From positions 29,990 to 93,989 of the forward strand of contig DAOPKN010000007.1 of the NCBI GenBank assembly GCA_035391225.1: DNA of 64,000 nt. Direction: 5' to 3'. Shown in pieces: positions 1 through 7,308 of this stretch. The translations under genes and the position numbers were made by a program. Source of the stretch: DAOPKN01 sp035391225. GTDB taxonomy: Bacteria; Thermotogota; Thermotogae; MWEM01. The notes under the pieces were generated by a model. It worked only from the letters and a program-made list of their open reading frames with translations. It was not told the origin of the DNA and did no database searches. Positions within the stretch are counted from its first letter, which is position 1. The number at the start of each line of letters is the position of its first letter.

Positions 1-450
1 TCGGGGTTGATCCTTTTGGTGGTATCCTGGTTCTTCAAACTGGATCTGTCCGGGGCAAACTTCGCAGGTGCCGCTGCCATACTGGGAGTGGGAAGTTTCT
101 CTTTCATTGGCCTTGGAATGATTGCCGCCATCCTGCCTCTCATCTCCCCGGAGAAAGGGGTACAGGTTGTCCATATTTTCCAGGCTTTGCTGTTGATGTT
201 CTCCGGTGTTTACTACGAGGTAGAAGTGCTTCCTGCCTGGATGCAGACCGTTGCCAAACTGTCTCCTGCAACGTATGCACTGCAAGGTATGCGCGCCTCC
301 ATTCTGGATGGTCAGCCTTTTTCCGCGCTCTGGTCCTTCACCTACCCGTTGCTTTTCATGGGCGCCGTCATGCTACCATTGGGCATTTTCACGTTTTCCA
401 AGATGGAACGCTACGCGAAGAAAAAGGGACTTTTGAAAAGAAACGGATAA
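1..450 (+). CDS. ABC-2 type transporter permease, C-terminal part
   Basis: This is the last 149 codons of a membrane protein whose start lies before the window. Several long hydrophobic segments, the phrase FSGVYYEVEVLPAWMQ and the following LSPATYALQGMR are typical of the C-terminal half of ABC-2 permeases, which form the membrane channel of exporters for drugs, lipids or polysaccharides. The protein ends in a basic cytoplasmic tail (KMERYAKKKGLLKRNG). A strong terminator follows, so the gene is the last of its operon. The substrate cannot be told; the ATPase partner should lie upstream. Confidence 0.8.
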   Translation, partial: SGLILLVVSWFFKLDLSGANFAGAAAILGVGSFSFIGLGMIAAILPLISPEKGVQVVHIFQALLLMFSGVYYEVEVLPAWMQTVAKLSPATYALQGMRASILDGQPFSALWSFTYPLLFMGAVMLPLGIFTFSKMERYAKKKGLLKRNG

Positions 451-461
451 CACGCACCATC

Positions 462-496
462 GAACACCCTGCCTTTGGCGGGGTGTTCTTTTTTTT
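462..496 (+). terminator. Rho-independent terminator after the ABC permease
   Basis: A GC-rich stem (GAACACCC...GGGTGTTC, extended by GCC/GGC around a TTT loop) is followed by a run of eight T. It lies 12 bases after the permease stop codon. Confidence 0.85.
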
Positions 497-547
497 CCAG
501 GGGTTTGCACGACAAAATCGCGGGATGTTTGGTTTCAAGGGGCTTGT

Positions 548-558
548 TGTGGTATATT
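548..558 (+). promoter_or_regulatory. Extended -10 element, probable HU promoter
   Basis: TGTGGTATATT lies about 50 bases upstream of the HU start. It matches an extended -10 (TGnTATAAT-like) and the same TGTGG prefix seen at 8619 and 54946. No good -35 is visible, as is usual for extended -10 promoters. Confidence 0.5.
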
Positions 559-607
559 CCCAGTGCATACCTATTTGTAAAAGGCTATTCACGAGGGGGG
601 GAAAGGC

Positions 608-880
608 ATGAACAAGAAAGAACTCGTCGACAAACTTTCCGAGCAGGTGGAAATCACCAAGAAAGACTCCGCACGGTTCCTCGAAGCGTTTATCCACATC
701 GTGGAGTCTGAGCTGGAATCGGGTGGAAACGTCCGGCTGGTGGGTTTCGGCACTTTCCAGGTCAAAGAAACTGCAGCGCGTAACGGTGTAGATCCACGGA
801 CGAAGAAGCGGATCAAGATTCCCGCCAAGAAAGTTCCCAAGTTTGTCCCTGGAAAAGGTTTCAAAGAAATGGTTCGTTAG
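608..880 (+). CDS. hup: DNA-binding protein HU
   Basis: A 90-residue histone-like protein of normal HU length. It begins MNKKELVDKLSEQ, carries the family signature GFGTFQVKETAARNG before the beta arms, and has the lysine-rich arm around residues 60-80 (RTKKRIKIPAKKVPKF). HU binds DNA without strict sequence specificity as a dimer, bending and compacting it. The gene stands alone between two terminators, with a G-rich ribosome site (GGGGGGAAAGGC) just before the ATG. HU rather than IHF is favoured because the gene is a single copy next to no partner, but the two cannot be separated with certainty. Confidence 0.95.
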   Translation: MNKKELVDKLSEQVEITKKDSARFLEAFIHIVESELESGGNVRLVGFGTFQVKETAARNGVDPRTKKRIKIPAKKVPKFVPGKGFKEMVR

Positions 881-887
881 TTTTGGT

Positions 888-912
888 AAGGGGGGGCTTC
901 CCCCCTTTTTTC
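888..912 (+). terminator. Rho-independent terminator after HU
   Basis: A run of seven G and a run of six C form a hairpin with a CTT loop, directly followed by a T tract. The -35 box of the tRNA-Val promoter begins at the next base but one, so the two units are packed back to back. Confidence 0.9.
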
Positions 913-941
913 TTGACATTGCCCGAAGGGTATGGTAAAAT
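913..941 (+). promoter_or_regulatory. Promoter of tRNA-Val
   Basis: A consensus -35 box TTGACA (913-918), a 17-base spacer and a -10 box TAAAAT (936-941) with the extended element TATGG in front. The predicted start of transcription is about 8-9 bases before the mature tRNA. This is the clearest sigma-70-type promoter in the window. Confidence 0.9.
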
Positions 942-956
942 TGCCCGTGCTAAGAT

Positions 957-1031
957 GGGTGTGTAGCTCAGCGGGAGAGCGCTTCCTTCACACGGAAGAG
1001 GTCGCAGGTTCGATCCCTACCACACCCACCA
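957..1031 (+). tRNA. tRNA-Val (anticodon CAC)
   Basis: A full cloverleaf can be drawn: acceptor GGGTGTG/CACACCC, D arm with AGCTCAGCGGGAGAGC, anticodon stem CTTCC/GGAAG with loop TTCACAC giving anticodon CAC, and T arm with GGTTCGATCC. CCA is encoded at 1029-1031. It reads the valine codon GUG. Confidence 0.97.
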
Positions 1032-1037
1032 AAAAAA

Positions 1038-1067
1038 AGAGGGGAGAAAGACTCCCCTCTTTTTTTT
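1038..1067. terminator. Bidirectional terminator between tRNA-Val and fur
   Basis: The stem AGAGGGGAG/CTCCCCTCT has eight A before it and eight T after it, so it reads as an intrinsic terminator on both strands. It ends the tRNA-Val transcript on the plus strand and the convergent fur operon on the minus strand. Confidence 0.9.
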
Positions 1068-1078
1068 GGTGCGCGCGT

Positions 1079-1534
1079 TCATCCCACGCGTTGTTCTCTC
1101 TTCCTCTTCTCCTGGCATTCGGAACACTCGCCGTAAAACTTCAAGTTGTGGGTGGACACCGAAAAGGACAGTTTGCCCATAAGCAGTTGGTCCACCTCTT
1201 TGAGGATTTCACTTCCCAGTGAAAAGACCTTGCCGCAGCTGGTACAAATGGCATGCGTTTTCTGGCGGGAGTCACTGTCCGAAAGCTCGAAACGCTCAAT
1301 TCCGTTGTCCATGTCAAGCTTGCGCAAAAGACCCAGCTCACTCAATAACTCCACGGTTCGGTACACGGTGGCCTTGCTAATGCGGGAGCGCTTGTTCAAA
1401 AGCTTTCGATACACTTCCTCCGTGCTCAAATGTTCGTCCGGCGATTCCGCAAATACTTTCATAATCAGCTCGCGTTGCGCGGTAATCCGGAAATTCTTGG
1501 TTTTCAACTCTTTTCTCAGCAGATCATTGACCAA
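1079..1534 (-). CDS. fur: Fur-family metal-dependent transcriptional regulator
   Basis: A 151-residue Fur-family repressor. The winged-helix DNA-binding half (FRITAQRELIMKVF, STEEVYRKL, RISKATVYRTVELLSELGLL) is followed by the dimerisation half with the metal-binding stretch HAICTSCGKVFSL and a C-terminal CSEC pair for structural zinc. The normal CxxC pairs are present (CTSC and CSEC). I chose the TTG at 1534 because AGGAGG lies 8 bases upstream and the longer frame has no family similarity. It may be Fur, Zur or PerR; the residues visible do not decide this. It is the last gene of a minus-strand run and has its own -10 element just upstream (1572-1582). Confidence 0.88.
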   Translation of the reverse strand: MVNDLLRKELKTKNFRITAQRELIMKVFAESPDEHLSTEEVYRKLLNKRSRISKATVYRTVELLSELGLLRKLDMDNGIERFELSDSDSRQKTHAICTSCGKVFSLGSEILKEVDQLLMGKLSFSVSTHNLKFYGECSECQEKRKREQRVG

Positions 1535-1571
1535 TCCAAACACCTCCTGCAGTGACTTCTTATTTGTTATT

Positions 1572-1582
1572 ATTTTACCATA
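1572..1582 (-). promoter_or_regulatory. Extended -10 element upstream of fur
   Basis: On the minus strand this reads TATGGTAAAAT, identical to the -10 region of the tRNA-Val promoter. It lies about 40 bases before the TTG start of fur. No convincing Fur box is visible. Confidence 0.5.
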
Positions 1583-1620
1583 AAAGAAAGAAAATGGTAC
1601 CCCGGAAAAGCGCGTTTGTG

Positions 1621-1869
1621 TTATTTCCTGGTTAAGAAACGGGAAACAATCAAGGCGCCTCCCACGTTGAGCACCATCAGGATCAGTACCACATCCACCA
1701 TGAAGAACCACCCCTGCAAAAGGCTAAAAACGAGGATAAGGAGCAGGATCTTGGTTCCAATGGAATTCCATAAAATCACGCGATTCCACGGGGATCGCGC
1801 GAAAAAAAACCACAAGGTCTGCAAGAGGAGCAAGGAAAAGAAAAATACGAAAAGGAAACTTTCCCACAC
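1621..1869 (-). CDS. MrpF/MnhF-like membrane subunit (orphan)
   Basis: An 82-residue protein with three predicted membrane helices. The central RVILWNSIGTKILLLI and the conserved aspartate in FFMVDVVLILMVLNV followed by ALIVSRFL match the pattern of the F subunit of Mrp multi-subunit Na+/H+ antiporters. Translation probably starts at the GTG at 1869, preceded by GGAGGG; the longer reading would overlap queD. No other Mrp subunit is in the window, so it is either an orphan or a stray copy. The family call rests on short motifs only. It sits between queD and fur and is likely co-transcribed with the purH-pheST run. Confidence 0.55.
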   Translation of the reverse strand: MWESFLFVFFFSLLLLQTLWFFFARSPWNRVILWNSIGTKILLLILVFSLLQGWFFMVDVVLILMVLNVGGALIVSRFLTRK

Positions 1870-1888
1870 GTCACGAAACCCTCCGTTA

Positions 1889-2242
1889 TCATTCTCCGCG
1901 ATACAGTGCGCCACAGTGCGGTGTTTCCCACACTTGGATTTCGCACAAGCGAACCTGCTGCTGGAAAAAAGGGTGCAGTTTGTTCCAACACCAGAGAGCG
2001 ATGTTTTCCGCGGATGGTTGGGGGAGCAAAGCGTTCAAATCGGAATGGTCTACGTATGCCAAGATTTCCTGCTGCACGATGCGTTTGAGCTCCACGAAAT
2101 CGAAGACCATTCCCTCTGCATCCAAGGGACCTTGCAACGATACGTGCAAGGCGTAGCGGTGGCCATGCATACGCTCGCATTTTCCGTGGTACGAAACCAA
2201 GTGATGTGCAGCATCGAAGTAGAAGATGCGCGTAACTTGCAT
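1889..2242 (-). CDS. queD: 6-carboxytetrahydropterin synthase / PTPS-family protein
   Basis: A 117-residue protein of the 6-pyruvoyltetrahydropterin synthase family. The zinc-binding histidines are visible in FDAAHHL and in MHGHRY, the catalytic cysteine in GKCERMHGH, and PSAENIA and VWETP near the C-terminus are family motifs. QueD converts dihydroneopterin triphosphate to 6-carboxytetrahydropterin in synthesis of the tRNA base queuosine. The ATG at 2242 lies four bases after the pheT stop, so the gene is translationally close to pheT. No other queuosine gene is in the window, so the exact pathway role is inferred. Confidence 0.88.
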   Translation of the reverse strand: MQVTRIFYFDAAHHLVSYHGKCERMHGHRYALHVSLQGPLDAEGMVFDFVELKRIVQQEILAYVDHSDLNALLPQPSAENIALWCWNKLHPFFQQQVRLCEIQVWETPHCGALYRGE

Positions 2243-2246
2243 GGGT

Positions 2247-4709
2247 CTATCCTTCCCGGATTTCGATCTGTTCACGGTTGAGGATCAACAAAACGCGGTC
2301 CAGGCAAGCCCGGATCTCTTCCTCGGATATCGTGTGGTCCAAGCTGCGCAACACAACGGAAAGAGTAATGCTGGTATACCCATCGGCAATTCCCTTGCCA
2401 CGGTACACATCAATGATGCGCACTTTTTCCACCCCGGAAATCTCCGAAATGTCCTGGAGAATATGTCCCATCTCTTTCCCGCGCGGCACGAGTAGGGAAA
2501 AATCTTTCTTGCTCGCCGGGAAATTGGTACCTTGCACCGATTTCCATTCCATCTTGGTCTCCTCGCTCCAGTAATGGAGCCGTGCTACATCTACCTCACC
2601 AAAATAGACGGTTTGCTTGATGTCAAAATTACCCGCTACCTTCCTTTTCAGCCTTCCAAAAACACCAATGGCTTCTCCCCGTACCTCGATACGCGCAGCC
2701 TGAGCGGGATAGAGCACCGTGGCATAGGGATCCTCTCGCTCGATACGCGGTGTTTTCACGAACTCCGATGGGATGCGCATGTGCTGCAGCAACTCTTCCA
2801 CGACCCCCTTGAGCGCAAAAAAATCCACTTCCCGATGGTCGGAGAAATCATCCGGGTTTTGCTTTCCCATCATCGCAAAACCCACCATCTCCTGTTCGTT
2901 GTACTCGTCCACCTGGGGAGCAGCAGGAGCGCTGCGCTTTTGGAAGAGGTTGGCAAGCTCGAAAAGCTTGACATCGCTCACCTGGTGGGTAAAATTGTAG
3001 GAAAGCATGCGCAGGAAATTGGGAAGAAGGGTGGGGCGCAACACCGAAATTTCCTTCGAAAGCGGTTTGATCAATTCGATGGTTTGCTTTCTCCAGGGGT
3101 GTTCGGGTGGTAGGTGCAAACGCGAAAAATCTTCGGGATCAATGAGGGACAAGGAATACGTTTCATTGAACCCCGTTCCCAGGAAAAAGTTGCGGATTTC
3201 CAGGCGAAAATCTTGGATGGGGCTCCGTCCCCGGCGTTTGGAACGTATCACCGGAAGGGTGGAAGCCACTTGGTCGTAGCCGTGGATGCGTCCAATTTCC
3301 TCCACCAGATCCACTTCCCGTTCAATGTCCGGACGAAAAGTGGGAATGCGGACGTTCCAGCGAACGCCCTCCGAGGAAGCCGCTGATTCCACGCCCATTC
3401 CCAGGTTCTTGAGGATGTTTTCGATTTGCTCGGAGGGAAGGGAAAAGCCCAAAAGCGCTTCCACCTTGCATTTTCGCAAGGAAACCTGCTTGGCTTCCAT
3501 GGGATGCGGGAAAACATCGATGATCCCCTTGGAAACAGTCGCCCCGGTAACTTGTTGCAGTAGGTGTGCCAAGCGGCGCAGCACTTCCCGGTTGTTCCCC
3601 ACGTCTACCCCACGTTCAAAACGGTACCCCGCATCGGAAGTCAGGTTGAATTTCCGAAGCGTCCGCCGGATATTCACCGGGTTGAAACTGGCTACTTCCA
3701 GCAAAACCCTGCGCGTATCCGTTCCAATTCCGCTGCGTTCCCCTCCCATTACCCCGGCCAACGCCAGGGGGAACTGCCCGTCGGTAATCAGTAGTTCGTC
3801 CCCATCGAAAACAAGCTCTTGTTCGTTCAGCAGGAGAAGTGTTTCCCCTTTCTTCGCGCGGCGAACCACCACGCGGGGGGAAGAGAGGCGATCCAGGTCG
3901 AAAGCGTGCACCGGGTGCCCCATTTCGAGCAGGACGAAATTGGTGATGTCCACAACGTTGTTGATCGGGCGGAGGCCGGAGGCCACCAAGTGCCGCCGCA
4001 ACCACAGCGGTGAAGGACCCACCTGCACGTTTTCCACGACCAACGAAGTGTAGCGGAAGCAGTTTTCCGAGTCTTCCACGGAAATGTCCACCAATTCGCC
4101 GGTGGGAGTTTCGGATTCGGCAAAGTCGATGGGGGGGGATTGCAACCTTCTTTCTCCGCGTGAAACAGCTTGCAATTCCCTTCCCAAACCAATCACACTG
4201 AGCTCATCGGGGCGGTTCGCCGTGACTTCACAATCGAACACGGAATCGTCCAAATCCCATTCGTAGAAAATGCGTGTTCCGGGGCGAAGGGAATCCGCGG
4301 CCTTGAAAACTTCCAAGGAACGATCCTCGAGCCCCAGTTCTTGCAGCGAACAAAGCATACCTTGCGATTCGATTCCCCGCATGGTCACTTTTTCGATTTT
4401 CTTGCCATCGAACAACCGGCTTCCCACGGGGGCAAAAAGGACCTTTTGCCCTTCGCGCATGGTTCGGTCCGCGGTCAGCACGGTATGTTCCTCGTTCCCG
4501 GTGCTCACACGGCAAACCAAGAGCTGGTCTGCATTGGGATGGGGCTCGACGCGGGTGAGCACGCCCGAAACCACATTCTCCATTCCTTCCCAGGGTTTCT
4601 CAATGGATTCGATGGAGGTGCCGCTTAAACTGAACATCTGTTCCAGTTCCCCGTCGGAAAGATCGGAAACCGGTATGTAGTGGTTCAACCATTTCTTTGA
4701 TACGTACAT
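2247..4709 (-). CDS. pheT: Phenylalanyl-tRNA synthetase beta subunit
   Basis: An 820-residue beta subunit of normal length. Domains in order are the N-terminal B1 region, an inserted tRNA-binding (EMAP-like) fold around residues 40-150 (VEPHPNADQLLVCRVS), the B3/B4 region with the editing site (around 200-400), the B5 domain, the catalytic-like core (HGYDQVASTLP onward) and the C-terminal ferredoxin-like anticodon-binding domain (ending LILNREQIEIREG). With PheS it forms the (alpha-beta)2 enzyme that charges tRNA-Phe. The ATG at 4709 is 13 bases after the pheS stop. Confidence 0.97.
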   Translation of the reverse strand: MYVSKKWLNHYIPVSDLSDGELEQMFSLSGTSIESIEKPWEGMENVVSGVLTRVEPHPNADQLLVCRVSTGNEEHTVLTADRTMREGQKVLFAPVGSRLFDGKKIEKVTMRGIESQGMLCSLQELGLEDRSLEVFKAADSLRPGTRIFYEWDLDDSVFDCEVTANRPDELSVIGLGRELQAVSRGERRLQSPPIDFAESETPTGELVDISVEDSENCFRYTSLVVENVQVGPSPLWLRRHLVASGLRPINNVVDITNFVLLEMGHPVHAFDLDRLSSPRVVVRRAKKGETLLLLNEQELVFDGDELLITDGQFPLALAGVMGGERSGIGTDTRRVLLEVASFNPVNIRRTLRKFNLTSDAGYRFERGVDVGNNREVLRRLAHLLQQVTGATVSKGIIDVFPHPMEAKQVSLRKCKVEALLGFSLPSEQIENILKNLGMGVESAASSEGVRWNVRIPTFRPDIEREVDLVEEIGRIHGYDQVASTLPVIRSKRRGRSPIQDFRLEIRNFFLGTGFNETYSLSLIDPEDFSRLHLPPEHPWRKQTIELIKPLSKEISVLRPTLLPNFLRMLSYNFTHQVSDVKLFELANLFQKRSAPAAPQVDEYNEQEMVGFAMMGKQNPDDFSDHREVDFFALKGVVEELLQHMRIPSEFVKTPRIEREDPYATVLYPAQAARIEVRGEAIGVFGRLKRKVAGNFDIKQTVYFGEVDVARLHYWSEETKMEWKSVQGTNFPASKKDFSLLVPRGKEMGHILQDISEISGVEKVRIIDVYRGKGIADGYTSITLSVVLRSLDHTISEEEIRACLDRVLLILNREQIEIREG

Positions 4710-4722
4710 GGGACTCGCTCCT

Positions 4723-5739
4723 TTACTCCTGTCGTAGAAAACGAATATCTCCTCGAACAAGATCGCGGATATCCGTCAAACCGTATTTCAAAGCCGTAAT
4801 CCGGTCAATCCCCATACCGAAGGCAAAACCACTCCACTTCTCCGGATCGTATCCCACGGCCTTGAAAACGTTTGGGTCAACCATCCCTGCACCCAAAACC
4901 TCCAACCAACCCACCTGGCCATTTCGATCTTCCCACGAAACATCGACCTCGAAGCTCGGTTCGGTGAAGGGGAAGAAACTGGGGCGAAGGCGAATGGTTT
5001 TCTTGGATCCAAACATCTGGAGCACGAAGTGCTCCAACGTTCCCTTCAAATCGGTGACGCTGATGCCTTCGTCCACGACCAACCCTTCAAACTGCGAAAA
5101 CATGGGAAGGTGTGTGGCATCGTAATCGCTTCGGTACACCTTTCCAGGGGCTACGATGGCAAGCGGGGGGGCTTCTTTCTCCATGGTTCGGATTTGCACG
5201 GGTGAGGTGTGCGTGCGCAGAAGGAATTGATCGGGTTCAATGTAGAAACTATCGTGTTCGTCCCTGGCGGGATGCCATTCCGGGGTGTTCAACGCCTCGA
5301 AATTGTAAAACACGTGCTCGATCTCGGGGCCTTCCATGACCCGGTAGCCCAGGGAAAGGAAAATGTCCTCCATTTGGCGCTGGGTTTTCTTGACCAAGTG
5401 TTCAAACCCCACTCGCGTGCGCGCCCCGGGAAGGGTTGTGTCTTCCCAAAGCGATTCTTCGTACCGTTCCTCTTCCCGGCAGGCCAATTGTTCCTTGGCA
5501 CTTTCCAGAAGCTCTTGGATCTCTTGCTTGACCTGGTTGGCTTTTTCCCCGACGATCGGGCGTTGTTCAGCGGGGATCTTGCCAAGTTGCTTGAGGAAAC
5601 GGGTGGTCAGAACACCCTTTTTTCCCAGGAATTGGACCCGCAACCTTTCGAGCTCCGCAACCTCTTGGGCCTTTTCGAGCTCTTGGCGTGCCTGCAAGGC
5701 AAACGAATCCATTTGTTCCATCAAAACTTGGTATTCCAT
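4723..5739 (-). CDS. pheS: Phenylalanyl-tRNA synthetase alpha subunit
   Basis: A 338-residue alpha subunit with the N-terminal coiled-coil arm (about residues 1-90) that grips tRNA, and the class II catalytic core: motif 1 region near GPEIEHVFYNFEALNTP, motif 2 in FRSDY-like VYRSDYDATHLPMFSQ, and motif 3 in GFAFGMGIDRITALKYG. It adenylates phenylalanine and transfers it to tRNA-Phe. The ATG at 5739 has GGGAGG ten bases upstream. It is followed by pheT in the usual order. Confidence 0.97.
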   Translation of the reverse strand: MEYQVLMEQMDSFALQARQELEKAQEVAELERLRVQFLGKKGVLTTRFLKQLGKIPAEQRPIVGEKANQVKQEIQELLESAKEQLACREEERYEESLWEDTTLPGARTRVGFEHLVKKTQRQMEDIFLSLGYRVMEGPEIEHVFYNFEALNTPEWHPARDEHDSFYIEPDQFLLRTHTSPVQIRTMEKEAPPLAIVAPGKVYRSDYDATHLPMFSQFEGLVVDEGISVTDLKGTLEHFVLQMFGSKKTIRLRPSFFPFTEPSFEVDVSWEDRNGQVGWLEVLGAGMVDPNVFKAVGYDPEKWSGFAFGMGIDRITALKYGLTDIRDLVRGDIRFLRQE

Positions 5740-5776
5740 GAAAAATGAACCTCCCTTGTTGTCTTTTCTGGTAGGG

Positions 5777-7303
5777 TTACCCGCTAAAATGCCTTCGGTT
5801 GGTTTGCAAAAAGGCCACGTTTTTCTGCTGCAGCAAGTCGGAAATCTTGGGGCCTGGTGCACGAAACCCCGGTGCCACTATGCCACGCACACCCGATTCG
5901 AGGATACGGATCATCAACTCGTCGTTGGTGATTTCACCATCAGACGCCAAAACCGCCCCATCCAGCGAATATCCTGCACGCAACGCCATGCTCTGTGCCA
6001 GCGCAAAGGCGTCCTCGCGGAGCATCTGCCCGGCTCCAATTCCAATCGTGCAGTTGTCTTTGAACAAGACAATGGAATCGGAAGAGATGTTCTTGGAGAT
6101 CAGGAAAGCCTGTTCCATCCAGGCTGCCAAAAACGGATCGGAGGGCTCGGTACCCGCCCATTTCATGTGACCGATGAATTGTTTCTTGTCCCGCTCCTGC
6201 ACCAAAAAGGACCCGTCCAGGTAGTGGTATTCCCAATCCGAAAGCGCCCACGGGGAAAAAGAAACCAAAGTTTGGTGGGACTCCCTGGAGAACAGTGCCA
6301 TTGCATCGGAATCAAACGAAGGAGCGGCAATCATGTCATAAGGAAAGCGATACAGCTGTTTCGCCCTTTCCAGGGTGACCGGTTCCGTGGTGAGGAAGGT
6401 TCCTCCCTTGATTTCCAAAACCCGGTGTAGGTTTTCCAGGGGTTCCACCCGCTCGATTCCCTCTCCCGTTTGCACGATCAACGGGTTTTTGTGGCGCACG
6501 AGCACGTTGCAGGGGATTTCGAGCTCCCCCGAAAGCCGGATGGCATTGTACAGGTCCCGGAAAGCGTTGAATGTCTGGTGCTCCCCTTGCAAAACGTCCA
6601 CGTGGCAGAAAAGGTTGTCCGTTTCCACGATGCGTGCTACGTACGCGTCTTGGTGGGGGTTCTCACCGTAGCGCAATTCCCGTTCGCGTTCCAGGGTGAT
6701 GTGGGAGAATTTCTCCTGGGCAAACAGCAGCGATAGCAGGCTATGCACTTGTGCGTCGTAGTGCATGGTGGAGTAAAACGCCTTGAGTGCGAATACCCGG
6801 CGCTCTTGGAGCGTAACATCCCCGCATTCCTGCAGGGATTGCACAACGCTCGGATAATCCTTTGGATCCACCAAAACCACCACGCTACGGTAGTTCTTGG
6901 CACCTGCCCGCAGCAGGTTTTGCCCCCCGATGTCCAGGTTCTCCAGTAATTCCTTTTCGTCACGGGAATGCCGGGCCATTTCGGGGAAGGGTTGGGGGTT
7001 GATCACCAACAAGTCGATGGGAGGGAAAGCGAATTGTTCGAGCTGCTCCATGTGTTCCTTGGAGGATCTGTCCGCCAGAACACCCGCGGCGATCTTGGGG
7101 TGAATGGTTTTCACCCGCCCGTCCAAGATACTTTGCTGGCCCGTGAAATCCGCAACGGAACGTACCGGAATGCCATTCTCCACGAGGATTTCGTAACTTC
7201 CTTCCGTGGCCAGGAGTTCCACTCCCATGCTCGCAAGGGATCGGGAGAACTCCACGATCCCGGTCTTGTCAAAAACGCTGATCAGCGCCCTCTGCACATT
7301 CAT
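5777..7303 (-). CDS. purH: Bifunctional purine biosynthesis protein PurH (divergent)
   Basis: A 508-residue protein for the last two steps to IMP: AICAR formyltransferase and IMP cyclohydrolase. The N-terminal MGS-like domain shows ALISVFDKTGIVEFSRSL and GRVKTIHPKIAAGVLADR. The C-terminal half shows the transformylase landmarks RYGENPHQDAYV and a final GVRGIVAPG...NRRHF. Some usual active-site phrases are altered: KHxNPCG reads RHKNPLI, STGGT reads ATEGS and NLYPF reads NPQPF. Whether both activities remain is uncertain. The ATG at 7303 lies five bases after the ahcY stop. It may represent the shortened, divergent PurH type known from Thermotoga. Confidence 0.88.
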   Translation of the reverse strand: MNVQRALISVFDKTGIVEFSRSLASMGVELLATEGSYEILVENGIPVRSVADFTGQQSILDGRVKTIHPKIAAGVLADRSSKEHMEQLEQFAFPPIDLLVINPQPFPEMARHSRDEKELLENLDIGGQNLLRAGAKNYRSVVVLVDPKDYPSVVQSLQECGDVTLQERRVFALKAFYSTMHYDAQVHSLLSLLFAQEKFSHITLERERELRYGENPHQDAYVARIVETDNLFCHVDVLQGEHQTFNAFRDLYNAIRLSGELEIPCNVLVRHKNPLIVQTGEGIERVEPLENLHRVLEIKGGTFLTTEPVTLERAKQLYRFPYDMIAAPSFDSDAMALFSRESHQTLVSFSPWALSDWEYHYLDGSFLVQERDKKQFIGHMKWAGTEPSDPFLAAWMEQAFLISKNISSDSIVLFKDNCTIGIGAGQMLREDAFALAQSMALRAGYSLDGAVLASDGEITNDELMIRILESGVRGIVAPGFRAPGPKISDLLQQKNVAFLQTNRRHFSG

Positions 7304-7308
7304 GGGCG

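Noticed and set aside
932..1222. Open frame of 96 codons over the tRNA-Val gene
   Set aside because: It is a translation of the tRNA, its terminator and the antisense of fur; the tRNA structure is complete and the peptide has no family features.
5363..6430. Long plus-strand frame of 355 codons opposite pheS and purH
   Set aside because: It lies antisense to two clear genes, crosses their boundary, and is rich in S, R and Q as expected of a mirror frame in GC-rich DNA.
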